Positions 7,007-14,816 of a stretch of 64,000 nucleotides of DNA are shown here, in pieces. Below the pieces are notes generated by a model. It did not search any database. It saw only the letters and a program-made list of their open reading frames with translations, and had not been told where the DNA came from. The stretch is from Paludibacteraceae bacterium (GTDB taxonomy: Bacteria; Bacteroidota; Bacteroidia; Bacteroidales; Paludibacteraceae): assembly GCA_017557345.1 (NCBI GenBank), contig JAFYZR010000076.1:62001-126000 (forward strand). Direction: 5' to 3'. Numbering within the stretch: position 1 is the stretch's first letter; each line of letters begins with the position of its first letter. Made by a program: the position numbers and the translations under genes.

Positions 7007-8397
7007 CGTTTTATTCCTTGTTCTCGATGGATCAACTTGATCTGCACGTTGTATTTCTCTTTCAGGTGTTTGGCAAGATGTTCCGCGCAATAGACAGAAC
7101 GATGTTGCCCTCCAGTACAGCCGAAAGCGACTTGCAAGTGCGTGAATCCGCGTTCAATAAAACGCTCCACATGATGATCCACCAAGGCATCCACATGCTC
7201 CAAGAAAGTCAAAATCTCGCCATCTTTCTCGAGGAAATCAATTACCGGCTGATCCAACCCCGTCATCTGCTTAAATTCCTCGTATTTGCCGGGGTTATGG
7301 GTACTGCGGCAATCAAAGACATAACCACCTCCATTGCCCGAATCGTCCGCAGGAATGCCTTTTTTATAAGAGAACGAATAAATGGTTACGACAAGACCGG
7401 CTGCGCCTGAAAGACCGCATTCGCTGAAAGACCGCTCCGCTGAAAGACCGCTCGCCAAACTCGCTGAAAGACTAGTCAGATACGGATATTCGTCTTTTAG
7501 TTGCTCAAGCACTTCACGGAGGTTCTTTAAAGCCATCGGGATAGAGTCCAAGAAATGCTGTTTTCGTTCGAAATAACCGCGATAGCCATAAGCTCCAAGG
7601 ACTTGAAGTGTCCGGAATAGGACAAAATGAGGCAAAGCCGCCTTCCAGACATCTTTATTGAGGCTTTGAGATGTATGACTTAAGATTTGCTCTAGTTCAT
7701 CCAAATATGCATCGATTAGTTCGTTGCGAAGGGTTTGCGGGATATTCGCTTTTGCTTGCCACAAGAACGATGCAACATCATACTGCGTTGGTCCGCGACG
7801 ACCGCCCTGAAAATCGATAAAGTACGGCTGACCGTCCTTAATCATCACATTACGGCTCTGGAAATCGCGATAAAGGAAAGTTGAAAGAGAATTGGAGGAC
7901 GCGGAAAGGATGTTATTCACCAACTTATCAAAGTCATCTTCCAATGCTGGCTCGGAGAACTCTATCTTCGTGCCTTTGAGAAAACAATATTTGAAATAAT
8001 TGAGATCCCATCGAATGGATCGCTCATCCATAGCCGGTACAGGGAAACAAACTGACCAGTCAAAATCCTTTGCTCCTTCGATTTGTATATGCGCGAGCGC
8101 GCGCAATGCGCGTTCTAATAAGGTACGCTCTTCTGGCGTAAAACATCCCGTTTCACGGCCATGCTTAATTGCATCGAAAAGCAGCGTGTCACCCAAATCC
8201 TCTTGCGTGTAACTCATTTCATCTTCGCTGACCCATAGCACACGCGGCACAGGCAGTCCCTGCGAAGTAAAATGACGCGCCATATAAATGAACGCGCGAT
8301 TCTCATCGCGGTTCGTACCCTCGACACGAATAATGGACTGCCCCTGTTCATTCGTCTCGCGCGTATAAGTTCTATTTGATCCTTGCTGTTTTAGCAC
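7003..8397 (-). CDS. amgK: Fusion: AmgK-like sugar kinase plus RapZ C-terminal domain
   Basis: 464 residues. Residues 1-300 are an aminoglycoside-phosphotransferase fold kinase with the catalytic loop YRDFQSRN (176-183) and metal motif IDF (194-196), as in AmgK, which phosphorylates MurNAc and GlcNAc at the anomeric carbon. Residues 335-464 match the C-terminal domain of RapZ, including GCTGGQHRS (426-434); in enterobacteria this part binds glucosamine 6-phosphate. The linker (about 307-333) is made of a short DNA repeat (7407-7474). The gene overlaps the upstream lipid kinase by 7 nt and the downstream murU by 4 nt. The fusion suggests a kinase that senses amino-sugar levels; that role is inference. 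Confidence 0.85.
   Translation of the reverse strand: MLKQQGSNRTYTRETNEQGQSIIRVEGTNRDENRAFIYMARHFTSQGLPVPRVLWVSEDEMSYTQEDLGDTLLFDAIKHGRETGCFTPEERTLLERALRALAHIQIEGAKDFDWSVCFPVPAMDERSIRWDLNYFKYCFLKGTKIEFSEPALEDDFDKLVNNILSASSNSLSTFLYRDFQSRNVMIKDGQPYFIDFQGGRRGPTQYDVASFLWQAKANIPQTLRNELIDAYLDELEQILSHTSQSLNKDVWKAALPHFVLFRTLQVLGAYGYRGYFERKQHFLDSIPMALKNLREVLEQLKDEYPYLTSLSASLASGLSAERSFSECGLSGAAGLVVTIYSFSYKKGIPADDSGNGGGYVFDCRSTHNPGKYEEFKQMTGLDQPVIDFLEKDGEILTFLEHVDALVDHHVERFIERGFTHLQVAFGCTGGQHRSVYCAEHLAKHLKEKYNVQIKLIHREQGIKR
7407..7474. repeat. Degenerate tandem repeat in the kinase-RapZ linker
   Basis: The 11-mer CTGAAAGACCG occurs at 7407, 7424 and 7440, and as CTGAAAGACTA at 7464, so spacing is 17, 16 and 24 bp. 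Because the spacing is not a multiple of three, each copy is read in a different frame. The translated linker is rich in Ser, Gly, Ala and Leu. Confidence 0.8.
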
Positions 8398-9314
8398 CTG
8401 AATTGCAATGCGTTATGAATACAAGTCACCTTACACGGTCCCATGAAATTCTCCAAAATGCCGTCCGCCTCGATCAGTATATGCTTGCGATAACTGATTT
8501 CGATTTCTCTTCCGCAAAGCGGATAAACAAACGGCAGCTCGGTAAGTTTGCCATTATATAGTTTTGGCAACGCTTCGAAGACTTGTTTGAGAGTAGGTTT
8601 CTTAATAAACATCGTATGGAAAACGCCATCCGATGGGTCAGCCGTAGGATTTTGCCGAATACCGCCACCGGAAAATGGACCGTTACCCACATTCATCGTA
8701 AACAACCGATCATCGACAGCCTGCTTGCCATCGACCGTCAGCACCATATGTTGCGCTTTATGTTGCGCGATGGCGCCAATCAAGCCAAAGAGGTAGTTCA
8801 CATGATGCGAACCGATGTAATACTTAAGTCGCTCAGCCTTCTGGCAGCAAAGCGGATCCACGCCAAAACCGACGGAATTAATAAAATAGCGGTGGTGTTC
8901 GATATTATTGCGCCAATACGTGACGCAACCGATGTCGATCGGATGTCCTTCACCTTCGAAGAACCGACGCAGACTTTCCTTGTGATTCTTGGTCAGATTC
9001 CAAAAACGTCCCCAGTCGTTTCCGGTTCCGCGTGGCATCAATCCAACCTGTATCTTCGCCCGTTGATCCGGTTTCAGGTCTGCCCGCATGATGCCGTTAA
9101 TCGCTTCAGAGAGCGTGCCATCGCCGCCGAGGATAAGAATCTCGTCATAGCCTTTCTCCACCAGTTCACGCGCCAATTCGATTGCATGACCTGCAAATTT
9201 CGTCACACGATACGCAAAGGGCATATGTCGCTTGCGCAGCAATTTCCAGAGATAAATTCGCTGTGCGCGGAAGGCTTTTTTGCCCGACTTTGGATTGATG
9301 ATAATACCTAACAT
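8391..9314 (-). CDS. Diacylglycerol kinase-family lipid kinase (YegS-like)
   Basis: 307 residues. It starts with IIINPKSGKK and has the nucleotide-binding motif GGDGT at residues 63-67, then PRGTGNDWGRF, all hallmarks of the DAGK catalytic domain. It phosphorylates a lipid or sphingoid base with ATP at the membrane. In Bacteroidales the substrate could be diacylglycerol or a sphingoid base; this cannot be read from the sequence. First gene of a three-gene overlapping unit with the AmgK-RapZ fusion and murU. Confidence 0.85.
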   Translation of the reverse strand: MLGIIINPKSGKKAFRAQRIYLWKLLRKRHMPFAYRVTKFAGHAIELARELVEKGYDEILILGGDGTLSEAINGIMRADLKPDQRAKIQVGLMPRGTGNDWGRFWNLTKNHKESLRRFFEGEGHPIDIGCVTYWRNNIEHHRYFINSVGFGVDPLCCQKAERLKYYIGSHHVNYLFGLIGAIAQHKAQHMVLTVDGKQAVDDRLFTMNVGNGPFSGGGIRQNPTADPSDGVFHTMFIKKPTLKQVFEALPKLYNGKLTELPFVYPLCGREIEISYRKHILIEADGILENFMGPCKVTCIHNALQFRC

Positions 9315-9343
9315 TAAAATTTAAAGTTTAATGTATAGAAATC

Positions 9344-9376
9344 AACAAAGCGCACCAAAAAATAGTGCGCTTTGTT
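9344..9376. terminator. Strong inverted repeat between DUF4295 and the lipid kinase
   Basis: Perfect 12-bp stem AACAAAGCGCAC / GTGCGCTTTGTT with a 9-nt loop. It starts 7 bp after the stop of the DUF4295 gene in its direction of transcription. The T tract is on the plus-strand side, so it is a weak or bidirectional terminator, or an mRNA 3' stabiliser, for the ribosomal-protein transcript. Confidence 0.65.
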
Positions 9377-9383
9377 AGGTTTT

Positions 9384-9536
9384 TTACTTGAAGAATTCGT
9401 TTACTTTCTCGTTGACAACGATTTCCTCTTGGAAGACGTAAGCCCCTGTTTTAGGCGACTTAACCATCTTGATGCACTTGCTGTGTGCACGTCCGGAATT
9501 ACCGGTTTGAAGGGTTGCGACCGCTTTCTGTGCCAT
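9384..9536 (-). CDS. DUF4295 small protein of the rpmB-rpmG cluster
   Basis: A 50-residue basic protein (MAQKAVATLQTGNSG...; ends NEFFK). Its sequence and its position directly after rpmB and rpmG match the small DUF4295 protein conserved across Bacteroidetes at this locus. It is probably ribosome-associated, but the function is not established. Easily missed because of its length. The gap to rpmG is 30 bp. Confidence 0.85.
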   Translation of the reverse strand: MAQKAVATLQTGNSGRAHSKCIKMVKSPKTGAYVFQEEIVVNEKVNEFFK

Positions 9537-9566
9537 AGTTTTAAGCCTTTCTAAAAATAGGGTTAA

Positions 9567-9755
9567 TTACTTAATCTCCTTATGAACTGTTACTTTCTTC
9601 AAGAAGGGATTGTACTTTTTGAGTTCCAAACGGTCCGGAGTGTTTTTACGGTTCTTGGTGGTGATGTAACGAGACATTCCGGGAACACCGCTGGCTTTTT
9701 GCTCTGTGCACTCAAGGATTACTTGGACACGCGCTTCTTTTACTTTCTTTGCCAT
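9567..9755 (-). CDS. rpmG: 50S ribosomal protein bL33
   Basis: 62 residues, a typical bL33 ([19 protein letters not shown], then [23 protein letters not shown]). Near the E site of the large ribosomal subunit. No CxxC zinc motif is present, so this is the zinc-independent form. It lies 17 bp after rpmB and before the DUF4295 gene in one transcript. Confidence 0.95.
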   Translation of the reverse strand: MAKKVKEARVQVILECTEQKASGVPGMSRYITTKNRKNTPDRLELKKYNPFLKKVTVHKEIK

Positions 9756-9772
9756 TGTTCAACTCCTTTCGT

Positions 9773-10009
9773 TTAATAGAGATAGCCCTTGTCTGCAGCT
9801 TGTTTCAGCGCTGCATCGAGGCCGATCTTGTTAATTGTTCTCAGACCGGCTGCACTCACGTTCAGCTCGATCCATACATCCTGTTCTACCCAGTAGAACT
9901 TGCGGCGGAAGAGGTTCACATCGAAAGTGCGCTTTGTATGGCGCTTCGAGTGAGAGACATTGCAGCCGCCCATGGCTTTCTTGCCTGTAATTTGACAAAT
10001 CTTTGACAT
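9773..10009 (-). CDS. rpmB: 50S ribosomal protein bL28
   Basis: 78 residues starting [21 protein letters not shown], with the usual [15 protein letters not shown] segment. Component of the large subunit. First gene of the rpmB-rpmG-DUF4295 unit, transcribed from the promoter at 10079-10109 with a leader of about 65 nt. The first leader bases can form a small hairpin (CACG / CGTG). Confidence 0.95.
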   Translation of the reverse strand: MSKICQITGKKAMGGCNVSHSKRHTKRTFDVNLFRRKFYWVEQDVWIELNVSAAGLRTINKIGLDAALKQAADKGYLY

Positions 10010-10078
10010 TGTTGTATATATTTTATATTATTTTTCAAAATTCAGGGCATTTTTCGCATTTCTACACGAAAAAGCGTG

Positions 10079-10109
10079 CAAAGGTACTGCTTTTTTTTGA
10101 CATACGCAA
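10079..10109 (-). promoter_or_regulatory. Promoter of rpmB-rpmG-DUF4295
   Basis: Minus strand: TTG (10107-10109), 20 bp, TACCTTTG (10079-10086). The 22-bp core 10078-10099 is identical to both tRNA promoters. Confidence 0.85.
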
Positions 10110-10137
10110 ATTTTTTTACAAAAAAATGTAAATTTTC

Positions 10138-10168
10138 TTGCATATGTGCGATTTTTGTTGTATCTTTG
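10138..10168 (+). promoter_or_regulatory. Promoter of rubrerythrin
   Basis: TTG (10138-10140) extended as TTGCATATGT, 20 bp, TATCTTTG (10161-10168). The ATG inside the -33 region opens a false N-terminal extension of the rubrerythrin frame. Confidence 0.85.
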
Positions 10169-10212
10169 CACTCGAAAATAGTCAATTAGTATTAACCTTA
10201 AATTATTTTGTT

Positions 10213-10764
10213 ATGGTAAAGAAATTTATATGCCCGATTTGCGGTTATGTTCACGAAGGTACAGAGGCTCCAGAGCGTTGCCCACAATGCAAACAAATCG
10301 TTAAATGGAAAGAGGTTGACGAGAGTGCAGGTATCGCATTTGCATGCGAGCACATCATTGGCGTTGCTAAGGACGAGAAAGATCCGATTATCGCTGAAGG
10401 TCTGCGCGCGCACTTTATGGGTGAGTGCTCCGAAGTAGGTCAGTACCTGGCGATGGCACGTCAAGCCGACCGCGAAGGTTATCCTGAAGTGGCTGAGGCA
10501 TTCCGCCGCTATGCTTTCGAAGAGGCTGATCACGCATCGCGTTTTGCAGAGCTGCTGGGTGAAGTGGTTTGGGACACAAAGACCAACCTTGAGAAACGTA
10601 TGTTAGCCGAGGCTGGTGCTTGCGAAGACAAACTGAAAATCGCCAAACGTGCGAAAGAGCTGAACCTCGATGCTATTCATGACACCGTTCACGAAATGGC
10701 AAAAGACGAAGCTCGTCACGGCAAAGGCTTCGAAGGTCTGTTCAAACGTTACTTCGGAAAATAA
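10213..10764 (+). CDS. rbr: Rubrerythrin with N-terminal rubredoxin domain
   Basis: 183 residues. A rubredoxin-type domain at the N-terminus (CPICG and CPQC) is followed by a ferritin-like four-helix domain carrying the di-iron ligands in [17 protein letters not shown] and KDEARHG. This is the reverse order of classical rubrerythrin, as found in reverse rubrerythrins. It reduces hydrogen peroxide and protects anaerobes from oxygen. Start at the ATG at 10213 ([11 protein letters not shown]), since an upstream in-frame ATG lies over the promoter. Single gene with its own promoter, convergent with mnmA. Confidence 0.93.
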   Translation: MVKKFICPICGYVHEGTEAPERCPQCKQIVKWKEVDESAGIAFACEHIIGVAKDEKDPIIAEGLRAHFMGECSEVGQYLAMARQADREGYPEVAEAFRRYAFEEADHASRFAELLGEVVWDTKTNLEKRMLAEAGACEDKLKIAKRAKELNLDAIHDTVHEMAKDEARHGKGFEGLFKRYFGK

Positions 10765-10820
10765 ATATCCCCTATCCTCTGTCCGTCCATCCTTTCACTT
10801 TCCTTTTACCATATTAAAGG

Positions 10821-10875
10821 AGGTGATTACTGGGTGATTACAGGGTGGTAAGCGGGTGATTACTGGGTAATAATT
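10821..10875. repeat. 11-bp tandem array overlapping the 3' end of mnmA (element B)
   Basis: Five units on the plus strand: AGGTGATTACT, GGGTGATTACA, GGGTGGTAAGC, GGGTGATTACT, GGGTAATAATT. The last one and a half units code for the final residues (IITQ) and the stop of mnmA. Read on the minus strand the units are of the type ATCACCCAGTA, close to the arrays at 57175 and 23120. Confidence 0.9.
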
Positions 10876-11942
10876 CCTCCTCCAATGACTAAATCGTCTT
10901 GATAGAGGACGACTGATTGTCCCGGAGTAATGCCCCAAACGGGATTTGCGAAAGATAAGCGACATACCCCATTCTCCTCCCTAAAGGGAGGAGTTTTTAT
11001 TTCTATAGGATGGGATCTGTATCTTATTCGAGCAAATACCGGCGCATCATTTACAATCCGAACAGGACGCTCTTCTTGAAAATGCAATTCTGTAGCCAAG
11101 AGATCATCATTGGAACCCAGTGTCACTTGGTTTTTCTCTGCATCAATGTGCGTGACATACGCAGGTTGCCCAAGCGCAATTCCTAATCCTTTGCGCTGAC
11201 CGATAGTATAATTGACAAATCCTTGGTGCAGACCTAGCACTTTGCCGTTTTTATCGATATATTCTCCCGCGCGCACGCGTTCATTATAATCGGGTACGTT
11301 CGCGCGTAAGAAAGAGCGGTAGTCATCATCCGAAATAAAACATATTTCCTGGCTCTCGCGTTTGGTAGCCAATTTCTCATAGCCATGCTCACGCGCGATT
11401 TCACGCACTTGTTCTTTCGTCAAATCACCCAATGGGAAAATAGTTCGCCGCAGTTGCTCTTCGGTCAAGCGCCAGAGAAAATAAGTCTGGTCTTTATGCG
11501 TATCAACAGCCGTGCGCAAATACAAATGTCCGTCTCTTTCTGCAATTCGCGCATAATGACCCGTAGCAATAAAATCACAGCCCATCTCATCTGCTACTCG
11601 CAGCATTTCACCCCATTTGATAGTGCTATTGCAGAGAACACATGGATTAGGCGTTCGACCTGCCATATACTCGTCTATAAAGTTCTGAATAACACATTGC
11701 TTGAAAGATTCGCGAAAATCCACAATGTGATGCTCAAAACCCATTTTCTCTGCGTTGTGCTTTGCTTCCATGATCGATTCGATGGTACAGCAGCCTTTCT
11801 CTTTGGCCATACACGACTCTTTGATGCTATCGTACGTGCGAAAAGTAACACCAATAACTTCATATCCCTGCTCCAAAAGAAGCATGGCACTAACGGTGGA
11901 GTCTATTCCTCCGGACATACCGAGAAGCACACGTTTGGTCAT
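10860..11942 (-). CDS. mnmA: tRNA-specific 2-thiouridylase MnmA
   Basis: 360 residues. It introduces sulfur at C2 of wobble uridine 34 in tRNA Lys, Glu and Gln. The PP-loop motif GMSGGIDST is at residues 8-16. The catalytic cysteine is in NPCVLCN (Cys104), and a second conserved cysteine lies in EICFISDDDYRSFL. Last gene of the tamL-to-mnmA operon; its ATG overlaps the stop of msbA by 4 nt. Its last codons and stop are formed by an 11-bp repeat array. Confidence 0.95.
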   Translation of the reverse strand: MTKRVLLGMSGGIDSTVSAMLLLEQGYEVIGVTFRTYDSIKESCMAKEKGCCTIESIMEAKHNAEKMGFEHHIVDFRESFKQCVIQNFIDEYMAGRTPNPCVLCNSTIKWGEMLRVADEMGCDFIATGHYARIAERDGHLYLRTAVDTHKDQTYFLWRLTEEQLRRTIFPLGDLTKEQVREIAREHGYEKLATKRESQEICFISDDDYRSFLRANVPDYNERVRAGEYIDKNGKVLGLHQGFVNYTIGQRKGLGIALGQPAYVTHIDAEKNQVTLGSNDDLLATELHFQEERPVRIVNDAPVFARIRYRSHPIEIKTPPFREENGVCRLSFANPVWGITPGQSVVLYQDDLVIGGGIITQ

Positions 11943-13804
11943 TGCTGCATATCAACGAGTTTAGTATAATAGCCGCCAAGGGCATACAGTTCATCGTGCG
12001 TTCCGCGCTCGACAATCCGTCCTTCATGCAGCACACAAATCAAGTCAGCATGTTTGATTGTAGACAGGCGATGCGCCACAACAAGTGTTGTACGTTCGCT
12101 CATCAGATGCTCAAGCGCTTCCTGTACCAGTTTTTCGGATTCACTATCCAAGGCTGAAGTTGCCTCATCGAGAATCAATATCGGAGGATTTTTAAGGATT
12201 GCTCGTGCTATGCTGAGCCGTTGCCGTTGACCTCCCGAAAGCCGACTTCCGCGGTCACCAATGATGGTATTGTATCCATCCGGCATATCCGCAATGAAAT
12301 CATGCGCATTAGCGATACGTGCCGCTTGTTCCACCGCCGCTTGCCATGTTCCGCCATTAGGCGCAGGCTGCGATGTATCCACTCCGAACGTGATGTTATT
12401 ATAGACAGTATCGTTAAAAAGAACCGGTTCCTGGCAGACAATACCCATCAATTCGCGCAAGTCATGCGTAGCAAACTGCCGGATATCCGTTCCATCAATT
12501 GTAATATTACCACGCGATGGGTCATAGAAACGCGGCACCAAATCGGTAAGAGTAGTCTTTCCGCTTCCCGACTGCCCGACAAGAGCAATTGTCTGTCCTT
12601 TGGGAACTTGCAGACAGATATCCGTCAGTACCTCCCGTTCCGGATGATAGCGGAAATAAACGTGCTCAAAAGCGATCTGTTTCTCAAAACGCACAGGCTG
12701 CGGTTGCTTCGGTTCTATGATATTGGAGTATGTATTTAGAACAACATCTATTCGCTCCAACGATGCCATTCCTCGGCGAATGCCATATGCGGCTTTGCTT
12801 AAATCCTTCGCAGGATTGATGATGGAATAGAAAATGACCAAATAATAAATGAACGTGGATGCATCGATGGTAGAATGGTCTCCTAAAATAAGCAGTCCAC
12901 CGAACCAAAGAATGATGGCGATAAGCGTTGTGCCGAGAAATTCAGACAGCGGATGCGCCAAATAATACCGTCGGTTAATGCGATTGAAGGTAGCGCGTGT
13001 AGCATTAATAAGAGTGACAAAACGTTCTCTCAGTTTGCTCTGCGCATTAAATCCCTTCACTACTCGCAGTCCCAACAATGTTTCATCAATGGAAGATAAT
13101 ATCTCGGCATTTTGTTCCTGTCCGCGCGTAGAGGCTTTCTTCAGGCTTCGCCCGATTCGCCCGATAAAGAATACCGCAATAGGCATCAAAACCAGTACAA
13201 AGAGCGTCAATTGCCATGAGATAATCAGCAAAGTGGTCAGATACACGAGAATCATGATGGGATCTTTGAAGAGTATATCCAAGGCCGACATGATAGACGC
13301 CTCCACTTCATTCACATCGTTAGTCATTCGTGACATCACATCGCCGCGACGAGCCTCCGTGAAATAGCCCATCGGCAAGGAGAGAATCTTATCGTACAAT
13401 TGTTGTCTGAGATCGCGCAAAACACCCGTTCTGATAGGCACCATATAATAGTTTGCCAGCCATGCTGTACCGCATTTAAGACCGGTCATCACAACAAGGA
13501 AAAGCCCTAACATCAGCAATACATAGCTTGATCCATGTAAGGCAATCTGATCATTCAGAATACAGTAAAGATTGGAGCGAAGCGCCGCAATCATATTCTG
13601 CAATCCGCTCACTTGCGCCAAATCCACCCACTCTACTTCGGCTGCTGTAAGGCCAAAAAGAATTCGCAACACCGGAATAATCGCCGCAAAAGAGAACAAC
13701 GATAAAATTGTAGATAACAGATTGAAGAAGATATTCAAACCCATTTGTACCTTGTATGGCGGTACAAAACGACGAAGGATATGTATTATTTGGTCATTTA
13801 CCAT
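11939..13804 (-). CDS. msbA: ABC exporter, MsbA-type lipid flippase
   Basis: 621 residues: an N-terminal six-helix membrane domain (about residues 20-330) fused to an ATPase domain with Walker A GQSGSGKTT, signature LSGGQRQR and Walker B ILILDEATSALD, plus the H-loop VVAHRLST. This is the homodimeric half-transporter type. Position directly after lpxK (4 bp) supports export of the lipid A core across the inner membrane. Other substrates are possible because the type is broad. Confidence 0.85.
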   Translation of the reverse strand: MVNDQIIHILRRFVPPYKVQMGLNIFFNLLSTILSLFSFAAIIPVLRILFGLTAAEVEWVDLAQVSGLQNMIAALRSNLYCILNDQIALHGSSYVLLMLGLFLVVMTGLKCGTAWLANYYMVPIRTGVLRDLRQQLYDKILSLPMGYFTEARRGDVMSRMTNDVNEVEASIMSALDILFKDPIMILVYLTTLLIISWQLTLFVLVLMPIAVFFIGRIGRSLKKASTRGQEQNAEILSSIDETLLGLRVVKGFNAQSKLRERFVTLINATRATFNRINRRYYLAHPLSEFLGTTLIAIILWFGGLLILGDHSTIDASTFIYYLVIFYSIINPAKDLSKAAYGIRRGMASLERIDVVLNTYSNIIEPKQPQPVRFEKQIAFEHVYFRYHPEREVLTDICLQVPKGQTIALVGQSGSGKTTLTDLVPRFYDPSRGNITIDGTDIRQFATHDLRELMGIVCQEPVLFNDTVYNNITFGVDTSQPAPNGGTWQAAVEQAARIANAHDFIADMPDGYNTIIGDRGSRLSGGQRQRLSIARAILKNPPILILDEATSALDSESEKLVQEALEHLMSERTTLVVAHRLSTIKHADLICVLHEGRIVERGTHDELYALGGYYTKLVDMQQ

Positions 13805-13808
13805 AATG

Positions 13809-14813
13809 TCATTTTCTACTATTCTCGCGAACGTAACTAATTATTTGTTTGTCAAAATTCTCATGAGGTGAATAAAAACACGTTCGAATAGGCAAAGCTA
13901 TTAATCGCTTACCTTGTGCTTGCAAACGCTCTATGAGTGGCGTAGTTCGAAGGCGCTGTATATCTTTCTCCGTAGTCAAAATAAAATCGAAATGTTTGGC
14001 GCGCTCGATGATGGTATCAATATCCTTGGGCGAATAACGATGATGGTCACGGAAAGCCAACAGTTCGGCCTTGGGATACAACGTACACACATAATCGAAC
14101 ATATACTGAGGCTGCGCAATACCGCACAATACTAACGGAACTCCCTCTTGCTCCATACTTGCATATTCTACTCCTGCGAAATGCAGTTGTTGATAGGTGG
14201 GGAGATGGAGACGGTTATCCACCACGCGCATATCAATCGGTCTAATGGTATTCGGACATTTAGTCACCACAATAGCATCCGCCACCAAAGCCCGAGAAGG
14301 CACATCACGCAATGTTCCCCACGGCAACATATGATCATCTATATATAGTTTATCATAAGCCGTGAGAAGGACCGTGAAGCCACATCGTATGGAGCGATGC
14401 TGCATCGCATCATCAAGAATAATCACATCTATTTCCGGCACTTGTCGTTTGAGTTGCCTAGCTCCATGCACACGACTCTCGCACACCGCGATAGGCACTT
14501 CGGGAAAAGCTCGATGTAATTGCATCATTTCATCACCCAAAGTCTCCACAGAAGAATAATCATCTGCCATCACGAAACCACGCGAGGTACGCTTATAGCC
14601 CCTGGAAAGGACCGCAGGACGAAATCCATTCTCCTGCAATAACCGTACGAGATAGGCCGCCATCGGCGTTTTCCCCGTTCCTCCTACCGCCAAGTTTCCC
14701 ACACAAATAGTAGGTGTATCGACAGAGAAAGACGGGAGTAAACGTCGATTAAACATCGAATGTCGGATTACCACGCCTAAGGTATAAAGCCAACTAAGTG
14801 GAATGGTGAGCAT
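13809..14813 (-). CDS. lpxK: Tetraacyldisaccharide 4'-kinase LpxK
   Basis: 334 residues. It phosphorylates the 4' position of the lipid A precursor at the inner face of the cytoplasmic membrane. The P-loop AVGGTGKT lies at residues 42-49 behind a hydrophobic N-terminal helix, followed by VLSRGYKR, a typical LpxK motif. Lies 3 bp after sppA and 4 bp before msbA in the same operon. Confidence 0.95.
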   Translation of the reverse strand: MLTIPLSWLYTLGVVIRHSMFNRRLLPSFSVDTPTICVGNLAVGGTGKTPMAAYLVRLLQENGFRPAVLSRGYKRTSRGFVMADDYSSVETLGDEMMQLHRAFPEVPIAVCESRVHGARQLKRQVPEIDVIILDDAMQHRSIRCGFTVLLTAYDKLYIDDHMLPWGTLRDVPSRALVADAIVVTKCPNTIRPIDMRVVDNRLHLPTYQQLHFAGVEYASMEQEGVPLVLCGIAQPQYMFDYVCTLYPKAELLAFRDHHRYSPKDIDTIIERAKHFDFILTTEKDIQRLRTTPLIERLQAQGKRLIALPIRTCFYSPHENFDKQIISYVRENSRK

Positions 14814-14816
14814 GAA

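Noticed and set aside
10860..11942. A terminator between rbr and mnmA
   Set aside because: The spacer 10765-10859 holds a pyrimidine-rich stretch and the repeat array but no hairpin with T tract that I could support.
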